A stretch of DNA of 64,000 nt from Artocarpus heterophyllus. Taxonomy: Eukaryota; Streptophyta; Magnoliopsida; Rosales; Moraceae. Below, piece by piece: positions 44,030 to 56,178 of the stretch. Made by a program: the position numbers and the translations under genes. The stretch's first letter is position 1. Each line of letters starts with the position of its first letter. The DNA is taken from NCBI GenBank assembly GCA_025403435.1, contig CM046347.1, positions 26,548,597-26,612,596 of the forward strand, given 5' to 3'. A model generated the notes under the pieces. That model was not told the DNA's origin. It worked only from the letters and a program-made list of their open reading frames with translations, and searched no databases.

Positions 44030-44335
44030 AAGAGAACGAAGAAAATAGCAAATTTTTGAAACTTTCAAAATAAATAGTAAGTTTTGAAAATATTTATATA
44101 AATAACATATTTATGATGCAAATTTTATTTACTATGCAAATAAGAATTATTTACATCATAAATAAGGGATAAGTAAGTTATTTGTATCTTAAATCTATTC
44201 ATTGTGTAAATAAGAATTATTTTAGCCTTAAATAAGGAGGTAAATATATTCTACAGATATTTTCAAAACTTGTTATTTACAATAAGTTTTGGAAAAGGTT
44301 ATATTTACCAAAATTTTCCAAAAATCAGAATCATT
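44030..44335. mobile_element. AT-rich MITE-like inverted repeat
   Basis: Arms AAATAGTAAGTTTTGAAAAT (left) and ATTTTCAAAACTTGTTATTT (right) are inverse copies, with further pairing outwards. The centre repeats AATAAGAATTATTT at two places. There is no ORF. Confidence 0.55.
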
Positions 44336-44522
44336 GAATAATATATCCGACTTATTAGCGACTCCTAATATAATCATATGGAAGAGATTATCTCTCACCC
44401 TAAATGTTTCCACACCACCTTGTTGTATTATTTGGTTGGAGGGATTCTTTCCATAATAGTAGAGAGGGAATTACTTTGATGGTGGAATATCCATCTCCAA
44501 TTGTCGCTTACCTTTTAATTTG

Positions 44523-44526
<4 letters not shown>

Positions 44527-44564
<38 letters not shown>
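44527..44564. repeat. (AT)n microsatellite
   Basis: About 19 uninterrupted AT units. Confidence 0.9.
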
Positions 44565-44569
<5 letters not shown>

Positions 44570-44811
44570 AAAAAGGCTTGTTTTGCCATGTAAGTATGTA
44601 ACCAGTGCAATAACAATGGAATCAAAATGAGAAAATTCAACCTCAAAGAAATTAACCCTACTTAATCTAATTAACCTAAACAATCTCAAACATTTCAACA
44701 TCATAAATCACAAATATATTTGAAATAGTAAAATATATTTGTTAAGAAACTTGTAGTTTGAAAGATTTCATTTTATGGGATTTTTTTGGTATTGTACTTT
44801 ATAGCTTATTG

Positions 44812-46240
44812 GGGACGTTTGATATGCGATAATTAGTGTGAATTATATTCCTAAGAAAGTGATAGCCAGTAATATGATTCCCAAGAAACTAATATTATAA
44901 CATTTGGTTGTACACATAAATCTTCTCTTAAATTTCTAGGAATAATATATTATTATGTTTAGTTGTACATGAGGATCTAGTATAGTTAACAAAAACAAAT
45001 TATTAGATTATCTTTAAAAAGAATTTTCGTTATCATTCATACATTAATATAATGTTTATATTCATATTTTTAAAAAGATAATTACATTCATAACAAAATA
45101 ATTAGATTACTAATACTGATATTACCATTGTTATCATTATCATAATCATCATCATTACTAATAATAATGATGATGATATTAATATTATATTTATTATTAT
45201 TATCAAATCATTATTTATGTTAATATATTTAATATTTATATATTATTATTGTTCAATATAAAAATATTATTATTTTATAAAACTAATATTCATATATATT
45301 AAAACAACATATTAGTATTATTATTAAATATATTTTAATATAATATTTATATTTATATTATATAAAATGTTAATTTATGATAATAATAGTATTATTATTA
45401 TTATTATTATATTATTATTTAATATTGTTATTATTTAATAATATATTAATATTAAAATATTATATATAATATTAATATATTGATATGAATATAAATAATT
45501 ATAAAAACATAATTCTTAATAATAGATTATATTTTATATTAATATAAGCGTTAAATAATAATATTAAGTTTGATAATATTATAAATAGTTAATTGTATAT
45601 TATATTATATTATATTATATATTTATTAGTATTATTATATTACTATAATTTAATATTAATATTAAACTATTCATATTAATATTATATTATTATATTTTTG
45701 TTATTATTGTTAATATTATTATAATCTTTATTATTAAATTATTATTATTTATGTTAATATAATATTTTATATTTATATTTTATAATAATACTAATTTATA
45801 ACAGTACCACATATTATTATTTAATAATAATATATAATTATATAAATATATTGTATATATAATATATAATCTATTGATATAAGTATAAATAATAAAAAAA
45901 TAATTCTCAATAATATATTATTGTTTTATATTAATGTTAACATTAAATAATAATATTAAGTTATAATAATATTATAATTATTCAATAGTATTTTAGATTA
46001 TTTATTTATTTATCATTATTATCATGATGGAAGAAAATATGAGATTCCCATGGTCTTAAGATTACTGGGAATATAAATATTACTATGTTGGATGAGATTC
46101 AAACTATCTTAAAATGAGGTAAAATGAATCCTATGTGATATTGAGTTTCTCAAGAATCCAAAGATCATACCTTTTGTACCAAACACAAAAATCTTGTAGT
46201 TTCTCATTTCCATCATCAGGATTACTACATACCAAATGCC
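44812..46240. mobile_element. AT-rich non-autonomous element with 7-bp target duplication
   Basis: The left end GGGACGTTTGATATG and right end CATACCAAATGCC are inverse-related. CTTATTG flanks both sides (44805-44811 and 46241-46247). The 1.43-kb interior is very AT-rich, dominated by TTATTA and ATATTA words, with no ORF. Inner sequences GATTCCCAAGAAACT and GATTCCCATGGTCTT echo each other. Likely hAT-like or a relative. Confidence 0.6.
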
Positions 46241-46364
46241 CTTATTGTATTTAACGCTTATTATTATCATTATTTTTTCTTCTATTTTTACTTTGAATTT
46301 TAACTACTTTAATCGTATTATTATTTATTTAAAAATACTTTGATAAATGATCTTTTTGAAAGTA

Positions 46365-46590
46365 TTGTTAAAATAAATGTCCACGATTTTTTTAAATTAA
46401 GTAAATGATTGTTTATCAATGATAAATTTAAGTTTATCTGATAAACTCAAATTTATCACTAATAAATACTAATTTATTAAATTTAACACTATAAACTTAA
46501 TTTATTATTAATAAATAATTATTTATTTAAAAAGTTATGATCATCTATTTAAAAAGACCATTAAATAGAATTCCTAAATATTTATTAAGC
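46365..46590. mobile_element. TIR element, copy 2, short form
   Basis: A relative of the element at 42605-43270: the left arm AAATTAAGTAAATGATTG and the right part AAAAGTTATGATCATCTATT, then AATTCCTAA, match that copy's ends. The interior has GATAAACTC words but no telomere-like units. At about 225 bp it is the shorter version. Confidence 0.55.
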
Positions 46591-46649
46591 TCGTGGACAA
46601 TTTGGTCGAAACGCAAGCAAACGTGGTTATTGTGTTAAAGAAAAAATGT

Positions 46650-48362
46650 TAAGTTTCCATTTTCTTGATCTAAAGCCGAAACCCATCGTTTTAGATTCTA
46701 ATTCATTCAGCAAGAGACTGTGAACAAGTAGCAGACGCCCAACTTCCTCTGGCCAACCCACCAACCCATTGGCAGCCTCCTGATCACAATTATGTCCGGT
46801 ATAAGCTCTCTCTCTCTCTCTCTCTCTATGTGTGTTTGTGTGCATATATGCGTGCATATTCCCATTTGTCTACGTGGGTTGCTAGAAGTTATTCATTTCA
46901 CTTTACAACATCTTCGAGTTTTACTAAAATGAAAACCATTGCGTTATTTTGAGTGGGTGAGCTGAGTTTATTGGTTTGAGGTGCTATTTGTGGTGGGCTT
47001 CTGGAGTTGCCTATTACCTGTTCGAGAATTTGTCCGAGAGGGAGATATCTTCAAAGTTGGTACTATCCCAGTACGTGATACGATACTCAATATGTTTGCT
47101 TTTCTTCACAGAGGAATGAAAGAATTATTTTTATGGTTATGGTACTAGGATTTGTTTAATTAGTGCGAATAGTTTCTAAACGCTGGATGATTTCTTCCAA
47201 TTGTTATGTTGACGAATTTACGCAAAAAGTGCAAGCCTTTGGTATTTTCGTTGACATATGACTTAGCTGAAAATTTCCGTGTTCGTGGGGACTTGGGTTT
47301 GTTTTTGTGAGGAGGTTTTGCTTGTGGCTGGGGAGGCCTTAGTGGGCTCATGAGATCTTATTCGGCTTGCTGAGGCTTGGGGATTTGAGAGTGCAAACTA
47401 GTAAGATGGTTCAAATACTGCATATGGGTTACTGGGTGTGCTAGTTTGATATTTGAGTATATGAGAATCAACAAATTCTACCCCATTGTGGCAAGGGGAC
47501 TTCCACGAAGCAATTGCAGCTTTTGGCTTCCAAGGCAACCGTGCCTAGGACATCTGTAGTATTTGCAAGGATTCTTGTTTATCCACCCGAGACTTCTTGT
47601 AGTGCAAGTTTCTTTGGATTTGGAGGATAGAAAATGTTGTGGCTCATAAATTATGTCATTGGGTTCTTTTGGCGCCGAAGAGTAGTCTATTGCCTGTTTG
47701 TGAGGCTCTTTTGAGACTGGTTGCTAGTTTTTGCTAGCAGAGGGCTTTTTCTTTTGTTTTATGGCTTGCCGTGTGCAATTTTGCTTTTCTGGTTGTCTTC
47801 TGCTGGCCTTTTGGCGATTCTAATGAAGTCCTTATACAACCAAAAAGAAGGGCAAATTTCTGTGTCGTAGATAATAGTTCCTTACATCACCTTTGATATA
47901 TCTGTTATATATAAATAATTGATAGTATGACATGGCTGTCCAAAACAAGATTTTCTTAGTTTGTGTTACTAAGTCATGTCTATATACCTCCATGTTAGAC
48001 AGTTGTTGATGCTTATATTACATAAAGGAAGTAGAAGAACACACTTACCTCTATGAGACTTGAAAAGAACTTGTGTAGTAGCCCAGATAATGACGTTTTA
48101 TGGTCCAATCTGTTGATTTTGAGAATTAATTTGATTGGCTGTTTGTCCATGTAGATATCTCAGCTTGCATGCTCAGAGTTTGAGGGACGGATGTTGAAGA
48201 TCCATCTGTAAGGATAATTTTATAGGTAATGATTCTATGAAAATTTGTTTTATGGTTCTTCTTTCCATTACTATAGTCATATTTGGAAATAAGTGTTAAT
48301 TATGAATGCTTGAAATGTGTAGGAGACGAGAAAAAGGAGAAGAAAGAGGCTGAACGACAAAA
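46650..48362 (+). promoter_or_regulatory. MAT1 5' UTR exons and introns
   Basis: A likely leader exon ends at 46798 (CCG before GTATAAGC). A possible second leader exon runs 48155-48207 (ends TCT before GTAAGG). The exon holding the start codon begins at 48323 after TAG. CT runs at 46803-46827 and 48431-48450 sit in introns. If the first leader exon is spliced directly to 48323, an upstream ATG at 46792 opens a 21-codon frame that ends past the main ATG in another frame. Confidence 0.5.
47490..47790 (+). pseudogene. Possible LINE RNase H tail fragment in a MAT1 leader intron
   Basis: In one plus frame the translation runs ENVVAHKLCHWVLLAP, and about 15 residues later CEALLRLV. This resembles the C-terminal end of RNase H domains encoded by plant non-LTR retrotransposons (the AHxLA-like motif). 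The upstream part has several stops and no clear RT sequence. The identification rests on one short motif. Confidence 0.3.
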
Positions 48363-50108
48363 ATGTTGGTCTCTAGTTTAAATCCTCATGTTAGGGAGTT
48401 GGCCATCAGGAAGAGGATTGCCAGCATGTAACTCTCTCTCTCTCTCTCTCTGCTCATAACAAATACATGATTTTTTCTTTTTATTTTAGGATAAATACAA
48501 GTAAGAAAAAGACGCTTATTTGAATTTCAGAGACTTTTGGGCTTGAGAATTCTCAAGAACTGATCTTTATCATTTGAACAAGTCAATCCAAGCTGTAGTC
48601 AACGTATTTTGATTTCTTATAATTTGTTTCATGAAATACAATCTTTCAAAAAGTTTAAAACGAGTGTTATATAGTTTCTGCTGAATGGTCCGTGGGTGAA
48701 CAAATGATGGAATTGCACTTCAAACTACATACTTTGCTAAATTAAATGAATGAATATTCAGAATAGCCAGTTGTTTTTAAGCCATTTTTGAAAGGGATTA
48801 AGCGTCATGTCAAGGAACATCTCACGACATCTCCCCATTTAGTTTTGACTTTTGCATAAGCATAAGGTTCTTATAGTAGTAACTACTTATTGACTTTCTC
48901 TTGGTCACTAAGAGATGCAATCTTGATGCCTCAATGACGGTCACACATTACTTTCTAGATTTAATAAACGAGAAGAAGATTTTCCATCACTAAGAGAGTA
49001 CAATGACTATTTGGAGGAAGTGGAGGATATGAGTAAGTTTTGTACATTTTTCATTCTGTCCCTTCTTTACTTTTCTTTTCTTTTTCCTTTCTTCTTTTGA
49101 CAAAAAGGAAAATGGGTCTGTTGCAGCTTTTGATTTGATCGAAGGTATAGATGTCCCTGCTATTGAAGCCAAAATTGCAGAGTATCAGGAAGCAAATGCT
49201 GAACAAATAATGATTAATCGAGCACGCAAGGTACTCGGAATATAGATGTCCTTCATTTTCTCCCCAGATGATGAGCTTGCATTCTTAGTCTAATGCGACT
49301 CTGTAACTAACTAACTAAATAGTCAAAATGTAAATAAAGTTTCTTAACTTCATAGGAGATGACTGTTCAGTTTAAGATTATTGATTTTGTTCGTGATAAT
49401 CATAAACAGGCTGAAGAATTAGCTGCAGCTATGGCGGCAAGCAAGGGACTTCCATCACAAACTGATAATGATGCGGTAAGAACGGAATCATCAGTTTATG
49501 GTATTTGTTTCAAGTTGGTAATTACGTTTCATTTCTAGAACTGCTTTATGGGTTTTTGGATCCATGACAGGTCCGATAATTTCTGTTAGAAACTTGCACA
49601 ATTAAGATACAGGTTCAAACTACGTAGGAAATTACTGAAAAATATACCACATTTTCCGACATTATTGTATAATTTTGTGGTTCTGTATCAAGTGATCTTT
49701 TCGTTGTAGATTGCAGAAATATCTCCAAACTCTAGGTAGAAGAGAAAAGCTGTTTTGCTTGTGTTTGGATAATAGGAATAAACTGTACTGTATGATGAAG
49801 ACCTGAAAAATGGTATTGCATTGCATTAATGTGTATTGAAATAGGGCCCAGGCCAAAGTTCTAAAGCAGGAATCAGCGGGCAGGGCCAATATGCTCCAAC
49901 AGTTCCTGGGGGACAACCGCGGCCAACTGGCATGGCCCCACAACCGGTCCCACTTGGAGTGGGCCCCGACATGCATGGCTATGCGGCCGATGATGAGGAA
50001 ATGATGAAGCTGCGAGCAGAGAGAGGTGGGAGGGCTGGAGGGTGGAGTGTAGAGTTCAGCAGGAAGAGGGCACTTGAAGAAGCTTTCAGCAGCATTTGGA
50101 AATGTTAG
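48363..50108 (+). CDS. MAT1: CDK-activating kinase assembly factor MAT1
   Basis: Five coding exons: 48363-48427, 48959-49032, 49127-49230, 49410-49475, 49845-50108. They join in frame to 190 codons plus TAG with GT-AG borders. MAT1 stabilises CDK7/CDKD with cyclin H and links this kinase to TFIIH in the nucleus, for CDK activation and RNA polymerase II CTD phosphorylation. The sequence shows [40 protein letters not shown] (residues 27-46), [20 protein letters not shown], the [20 protein letters not shown] segment, and the C-terminal [20 protein letters not shown]. These match plant MAT1 proteins, which lack the N-terminal RING finger of animal MAT1 and are about 180-190 residues long, so the ATG at 48363 fits. 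No lesion was seen. Confidence 0.93.
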
Positions 50109-51760
50109 CCTACCCTTCCCCTATGAGGTCCCTTCAGCTTTCCCTCATGGAGGATTTTTTTTTTTTTTAGGCTAAATTATATTTTTAGACACTTTTTTTT
50201 TTTTTTTGAGAAGAAGACAAACCAATTTGAAGATTGTTCGTTTAGGGTTATAGATATTTAATGTCTTTTATTATTATTTTTAGGTCTTGATTTCTTTTAT
50301 TTAGTGTAGCCTTTGGCATAGATTTTACCTCTGGATCATGTACAAAACTTCTGGACCTTTTGTGGAACCTCTTTAAGCAACCAGAATTGAGCCCCAAAAA
50401 TCTCGGGGAATGAGCCAATGAATAGCATCTTGGAAAAGGTAACACAAATAGCTCTGTTTTTTCTTTAGGTATTTCCTGAGAAAAGAAAAAGAGAAAAAAT
50501 GTGGATTTGAATTTCTCTTTAATCAAGAGTTTGCTGCTGGTCTCTTACCAAGAAGGGGGAAAAAAAGAACAAAAAAAGTTTGTTGCTGGTCTGTAAAGTT
50601 CTCAGCAGCTGCAATAAAAAACAAAAAGTTACTATAGTGTAAAATACTTACATACTTTCACTCTCCCAAACATCTTATAAATTAACATCCATCATTGTGC
50701 AAAATAAAAGGAAAAAAAAAAAGATTTCTGTAAGCATGATTCAAAGGTTTGTACACATACATATTTGTTTGGCATTACTTCTATTTTTAGACTGTAGAAA
50801 GCTATAACTTTTTAGTTAGTATACATGATCACATTTTTTGAAAGCGTTTAATGTGACAAAATGAACTTTAAATTTGCTAATAAGTAATAGAAATGTAAGA
50901 ATGAAATTTATAAAACATTATTAGAGCCCCGTTATTATTAGTCTGAAAGCTCTTTTATAAGGTCAAAGCTCTCAAAACTAAAAGTAACTTTTAGAAAGTA
51001 GTGTGAAACAAAATCACACCTACTTTAAAAGGCTATTTTCTTTCGCAATATATGAGAAGCTATTCAGCTGGACAACTCTTTGCAGTAGAGCTTGTTCACT
51101 CTCTACGACAAAAACATAAATAAAGCCAAATCTCTCCAATGTACCCAATGGATGTGCAATACTGATAGGATTTTTAGTGGTTTCACCCCTTTTCACAAAG
51201 AGCAATCTTATTTAACCCTATAGGGATATAACCCGTTATTAACAAAACAATGAAACCCAGTATAAAAAACACCTGTATATTAGACCGGGGCTTACAGTTT
51301 TATGAGTAGCAAGGTTATAACTTCATAAGAATGAAAAAGATTTTTCTTTCACGAATCCTGATCTCATTTTGTTGGACTTCGAGTCTTGGTGTGAGCAATC
51401 GGAGCGCTCATAGCGAGTTTGACCTAAATGACATTAGCTCTCAGATTTCTAATTAAATGAGATATCTTAAGTTGTGGGATATCCACAACTAATAGAGCTT
51501 CATTAAATAAATGCTTGTGGCAGTTTTTTTTATGATACGTATTATTTTCCAACTCTCACTCACTCTTTTACTCTCCCCTCTCATCTCCATCCATACACGC
51601 TCAATATTTGGGATTCTTGAGCTATGGAATACCTTACTGCACATATCAAACGAAAGTCTACCTAAGCTGTCGGATAAGCCAAAAAAAAAAGAAAAAAACG
51701 AAAAATCCTTTTCATTTCTATGGGGTTATTACCCTATTACTTACTAAACTATGAGCCTTA
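50109..51760. other. MAT1 3' UTR and intergenic stretch
   Basis: The 3' UTR of MAT1 comes first. From 50900 to 51500 there is repeat-like sequence: AGTTTTATGAGTAGCAAGGTTATAAC at about 51297 is echoed at about 51974, in a CCCAGTATAAAA context, which suggests a dispersed or tandem repeat. No gene was found. Confidence 0.5.
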
Positions 51761-51765
51761 GTCTA

Positions 51766-51940
51766 ATAGGGTGTTTGGCAAGTGGTGGGAATCATTGGTG
51801 AGAACCGTTTTTACTGTAGCATATGAGAGTTTTATACTGTAGCAACTTTTTTTTTTCTTTTTTATTGTAGCATGTGAGAGCTTTACACTGTTTATAACTG
51901 AGTTTGTGGTTCACACCATGCTTAACCAAACACCCTCTAA
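51766..51940. mobile_element. Short MITE with GGGTGTTTGG ends
   Basis: The perfect inverted ends are AGGGTGTTTGG (left) and CCAAACACCCT (right). The interior has two copies of a GTAGCATRTGAGAG(T/C)TTTA phrase. The type is hAT-like; flanks are TCTAAT-like on both sides but not exact. Confidence 0.7.
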
Positions 51941-52257
51941 ATAGTACACTACACACTAGATTGAGTCTCATAGTTTTATTAATAGCGAAGTTATAACCTC
52001 ATAAGGTTAAATAAGATTGTTAAAAAAAACGGCTCCTTTTAGGTATACCGAATAATTGCGAAGTTTTTTCTTGACTTCCCAGAATCAATGCTCAACGCTA
52101 GAGGGCATGCCTCCGCTCTATAATTCCTACAACAATCAGAACCAAATCTAACAAACTACTTGTAGTCATTAGCTCTTGAGTCATAGCCGAAAGCAAATCC
52201 TTGAGTCATTGAAATTGCCATCACTCAATATGTTGAGCAAATGATAGCCCTACTTTC

Positions 52258-52390
52258 CAGCATTTGAAAATCAAGTAATTTTAAGAAGTGGGACAAAAAA
52301 AAAAAAAAAAGAAAACATTATCAGCATTTAAAAATCAAGTAATTTTAAGAAGTGGGACAAAAGAAAAGAAAAGAAAAGAAAACATTATCT
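52258..52390. repeat. Two-copy tandem duplication of about 63 bp
   Basis: AAATCAAGTAATTTTAAGAA and GTGGGACAAAA, then an A-rich run and GAAAACATTATC, occur twice in a row (52268 and 52330). The A-rich runs differ: pure A in the first and AAAAG repeats in the second. Confidence 0.8.
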
Positions 52391-52966
52391 ATGGATTTGT
52401 GCCACAAAAAATTGCTAGCTAAAGGTGTAAAAAAAAGTAGCATAAATCCGAACCAAGGCATTTTAAAATTGTGACGTGGCACCTGATTATCACTCGGAAT
52501 TGAAAAAGTGTTTTTATCTTGCAATGGCAGCACCCAAATCGACGTAGAGGACATGCTATTTTGGAGATGCTTAGCCAGAAATGTTGATCTTTGATAAGAT
52601 AATTGATAAGGGGATTCATCTCGTGATATTCAGCAGCGAAATGGCCTTGTGTTTATTTGATGACAAATTTTAGAAATTTGAGGATTATTGAATAACCTTG
52701 TGGTTATTTGGTGACAAATTTTAGAAACTTTTTTACTTTTTGATTTAGTAAACAATGGGTTGGTGTAATCACGTAAAAGGATCGTCGGATATCTATGTAT
52801 ATATATATTAGATTGGGCCATTTTGAGCCACACACCAATGATCTACTAATGTAAATTAATAATTTACTTAGTACACATCAATGATTAATCAATGCAATCA
52901 CTGATTATCAAAATTATTCAATGATCCGTGAAAGTCACTCAACGATTTTTCAAAATCAGTCAAACA

Positions 52967-53090
52967 TAGAGCCTGTTTGATTCGAGTATTTGAACAGAGT
53001 ATTTAAATGAAGATTTAAATTTTTGTGAAAGAAAATACTGTAGCAAAATGATTCGAACCGTGATTTGAACCACGAAACAAACGGGCCCTA
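52967..53090. mobile_element. hAT-like MITE, copy 2
   Basis: Inverse-orientation copy of the element at 27552-27676, 124 bp. It starts TAGAGCCTGTTTGATTCG and ends CGAAACAAACGGGCCCTA. The internal AAGATTTAAATTTTTGTGAR and ATACTGTAGCAAAATGATTC match the other copy. Confidence 0.8.
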
Positions 53091-53518
53091 AATATCAATT
53101 AATAATTATCAAAATCACTTACAAATACATAAATTAAGAGGAATTTAACAATAAAAAAACCAGATATTGGTCATCCTACCACTGTTTTGTTTTTTAATCC
53201 CCAGTATCTCCAGTACTACTTACAATAAACATATGTATATAATGTAGATATATTAAATATGCCGATTAAGTTTTCAAGAAAATAGGAAAATAGAATAAAT
53301 TCATTAGGAACATAGTCGTGATTGGTTTTATCATCAACACCTTCAATGTAGATTATTCATGAAATATATACACCTTCAATGCAGAATGTCACGAAATATA
53401 TAGTGAAATTCTTTCAAATGACTTTTTCATAAACTAGGAGCTTGTCTTTGAAAACGTCATAAATAATCCTATTGGATTGAACTAATAATTTATATATTGC
53501 TTTTATCGTCCTTCTTAT

Positions 53519-54137
53519 TGTTGCAATGTGGAGCCAAATCAACCTAGTAAAAAAGAAAAAAATTGTTGCATGGGGGCAGAGACACAGTGCCGCGGTGCCC
53601 AAAAACGAGCGCCGCGGCGCCCGTCTGAGAACAAACTAGTGCCGCGGCGCCCAAAATGAGGGCCGCGGCACCCAGAGTTGGTTTGTTGCGAAATTTTGAG
53701 TTAGAGTCGAACTCAAACGCCCTAAAAACGGGAAACTCCCAAGGTTTCTCATTAGTTGCTATTTTTCTCTTCCTTTGGGTATAAATAAACATAAGGTGGC
53801 TAGGGTTGCGTGGGTATGACATTAAGAGTGACATTATTTTGTGAGAGTCAAAATTCTTGAGAGCTCCATCCTTGAGAGAGGAAAATTCCCATAGGGTGCT
53901 AGATAGAAGAGAGTTTTGGTAAGCACAATTTGTGAGTGTATGAGAAACTGCTCTTGTAATCTGTAATCTCCTTCATCATAGTGGAATCTGGAAGCGACAG
54001 AAACATGGCGTAGTCTCAATTTTAGACGAACCTGTATAAAAATTTGGTGTCTCTTCTTTCTTCTTTTCTCTTATTTATTTTCTGCAATTGTTCGTTCCTG
54101 CGATTCTTGGAATTAAGAGTCTCCTAATTCCCCAACA
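53519..54137 (+). mobile_element. Solo LTR, 619 bp, perfect target duplication
   Basis: It reads TGTTGCAATG to CCCCAACA, with CTTAT at 53514-53518 and again at 54138-54142. A TATA box (GGTATAAATAAAC) lies at about 53778. Upstream of it, four GCCGCGGCGCC-type motifs are spaced about 25-30 bp apart (53589-53672). The downstream part has the phrase AATCTCCTTCATCATAGTGG and then GAACCTGTATAAAAATTTGG, as in R-U5 of plant Copia LTRs. No internal region is present. Confidence 0.85.
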
Positions 54138-54142
54138 CTTAT

Positions 54143-55232
54143 ATATCAATTGGTGACTAGAAATATAAACATTTCATGAGCAAATATACATACACACATA
54201 TATGTGTCTGCGAATACATATATACACAAACACACATGAACATAAAGTCCAAGTTTATTGGGCAACACGCTTTTAACCTTGACAGGATTATTTGCCACGC
54301 TTTCGCATAGAAAACGATGTGGCAACCTTGGAATCGTTCTTCCAAATACTATGGGCTTTAAATGAATGCTTGAAGGTGAAAATGATAGATAAGTTAATAA
54401 TAAGTAAATAAAGGACGAACCTGTTTAATCCTTTTGGCAAAGCGTCAAAGTGCATGTTTATTTTATTCTCGTAAGACCTCTTCCTTTCTCTCGTACATAC
54501 TTTATTCTTCATGCTCCTCAGTTTCTACATGGTTCTGTCCCATTTGAGAAGCGAATAAGCTTTTATTATAGCAAGAAGCTTATCGTTTAGCTCAACAAAA
54601 AGTCATTTCATAGACGATTCTCTTTCATTTTTTGACCAAAAATTTAAGGATTCCAAGAGTGATAATTTTGGTTGTAAGTTTGGTTTGACAGGCTGTTCGG
54701 AATAAAGTTTAAACCAATAATTTTAAACACTCCTGCAGTAATTAGAACACTCTAACAAAAAATACTCTAACAACGAAACTAGGGTTTTTTTCTTCAGTTC
54801 AAAATATGTTCCCAAACAATTTAGGAATGTTATTTAAATGAAACTACAATTTTTAAAACAAAGTTAATCATTTTTAAAACAAATTGTTACTCCACCAAAC
54901 TGGAATAATCGTTCCATTTCAAAGTTAATGTTATTAAAAAAATGTTCTATTATTTACTATAAATACCCTTTTTACTAACCAAATAATCGACAACATTTAA
55001 GGTTCTAAATGACAAAATTAAACAGTTTGGGTCTTATAACCTGCTAACCAACAAATAAAATGATCAGGTGCAATTGCTCGTGCATTTTTTTAAAAGTTGT
55101 AGGGTATTAATTTCTGTCTATTAATTGATATCTGTACGACCACAATTGTAACGTATTTTTAAATTAGTTCAAAAAAAAAATCGAGATGGAAATTGCCAAA
55201 TATTGATTAGTCCAGGGTGCACAAATTGTTTG

Positions 55233-55295
<63 letters not shown>

Positions 55296-56173
55296 CTTTC
55301 GATACATAGTGCGAAGAATACTTGTTTAATATTAACTATGTGATATCTTGATTTATATAATAAGACCTTCTCGTCTTCGTGCATTGGCCAAACAATGAAA
55401 ATAATATGTATAAATATGCACGTGTTTGTGTGAAAGTCACATGTATATAATTAAACATAAAATATTGCTTACAGTTTTAGGTCCTATTGTTGAAAATTAG
55501 TTCTCTAATATTTTTGTTGCCAGTGATTACTGAATATGTAATTTACAGAAAAAGGCCAGGTTAATTTTAAACGTGACCAGATGGTTGGCAGTTGGCACCT
55601 TCTATCATATTTACTTGGACTATGTAATGAAAAGAAAAAGGACAAGGTCATATCTAAACATCGAGCAAACCTACTTGATCAACCGTGAGATTCGGTCTAA
55701 AAAGCATACGACATATGAGATTAGGCATATAGTTTTGTAAGTACCTATTTTAATATTTATTTTCTTGTTTAATACATGTATGAATATGTGTACATATTGG
55801 TAAATACAATATTAACCGATAAATATGGTAGCTACTAACCTTAGGCTCTTTAGCGGTATTAGTGAGGGATGAAAGAGAGGTGAAAATATTTTGATATTGT
55901 TAAACTCAATTTCTTATTTCTTATGAGCATTTTTACACGTTTTAAAAACATATGTTATAATTTAACAATGGAAACCTTAATTTCAATTTGGTACATCCTC
56001 TCCAAAGAAAAATAGTTAAATAAAATGCACCCCCACTTCAAAAAAAAAAAAAAAAAAAAAACCCATAATTGAACCAGATTTTGCGCCCGACTGGGGAACC
56101 AAAGACCTGTCAATCATTTAGTTTTGTTGTCCATTGAGTGGGGACCACATATTGGATGTATAATTTGTTCGTT
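54143..56173. other. Intergenic stretch with GAGA/GATA microsatellite
   Basis: An AGAGAG tract interrupted by GATAG lies at 55230-55294. Poly-A of about 20 is at 56041-56061. Plant-type repeat fragments occur, but no gene was found. Confidence 0.6.
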
Positions 56174-56178
56174 CCCAG

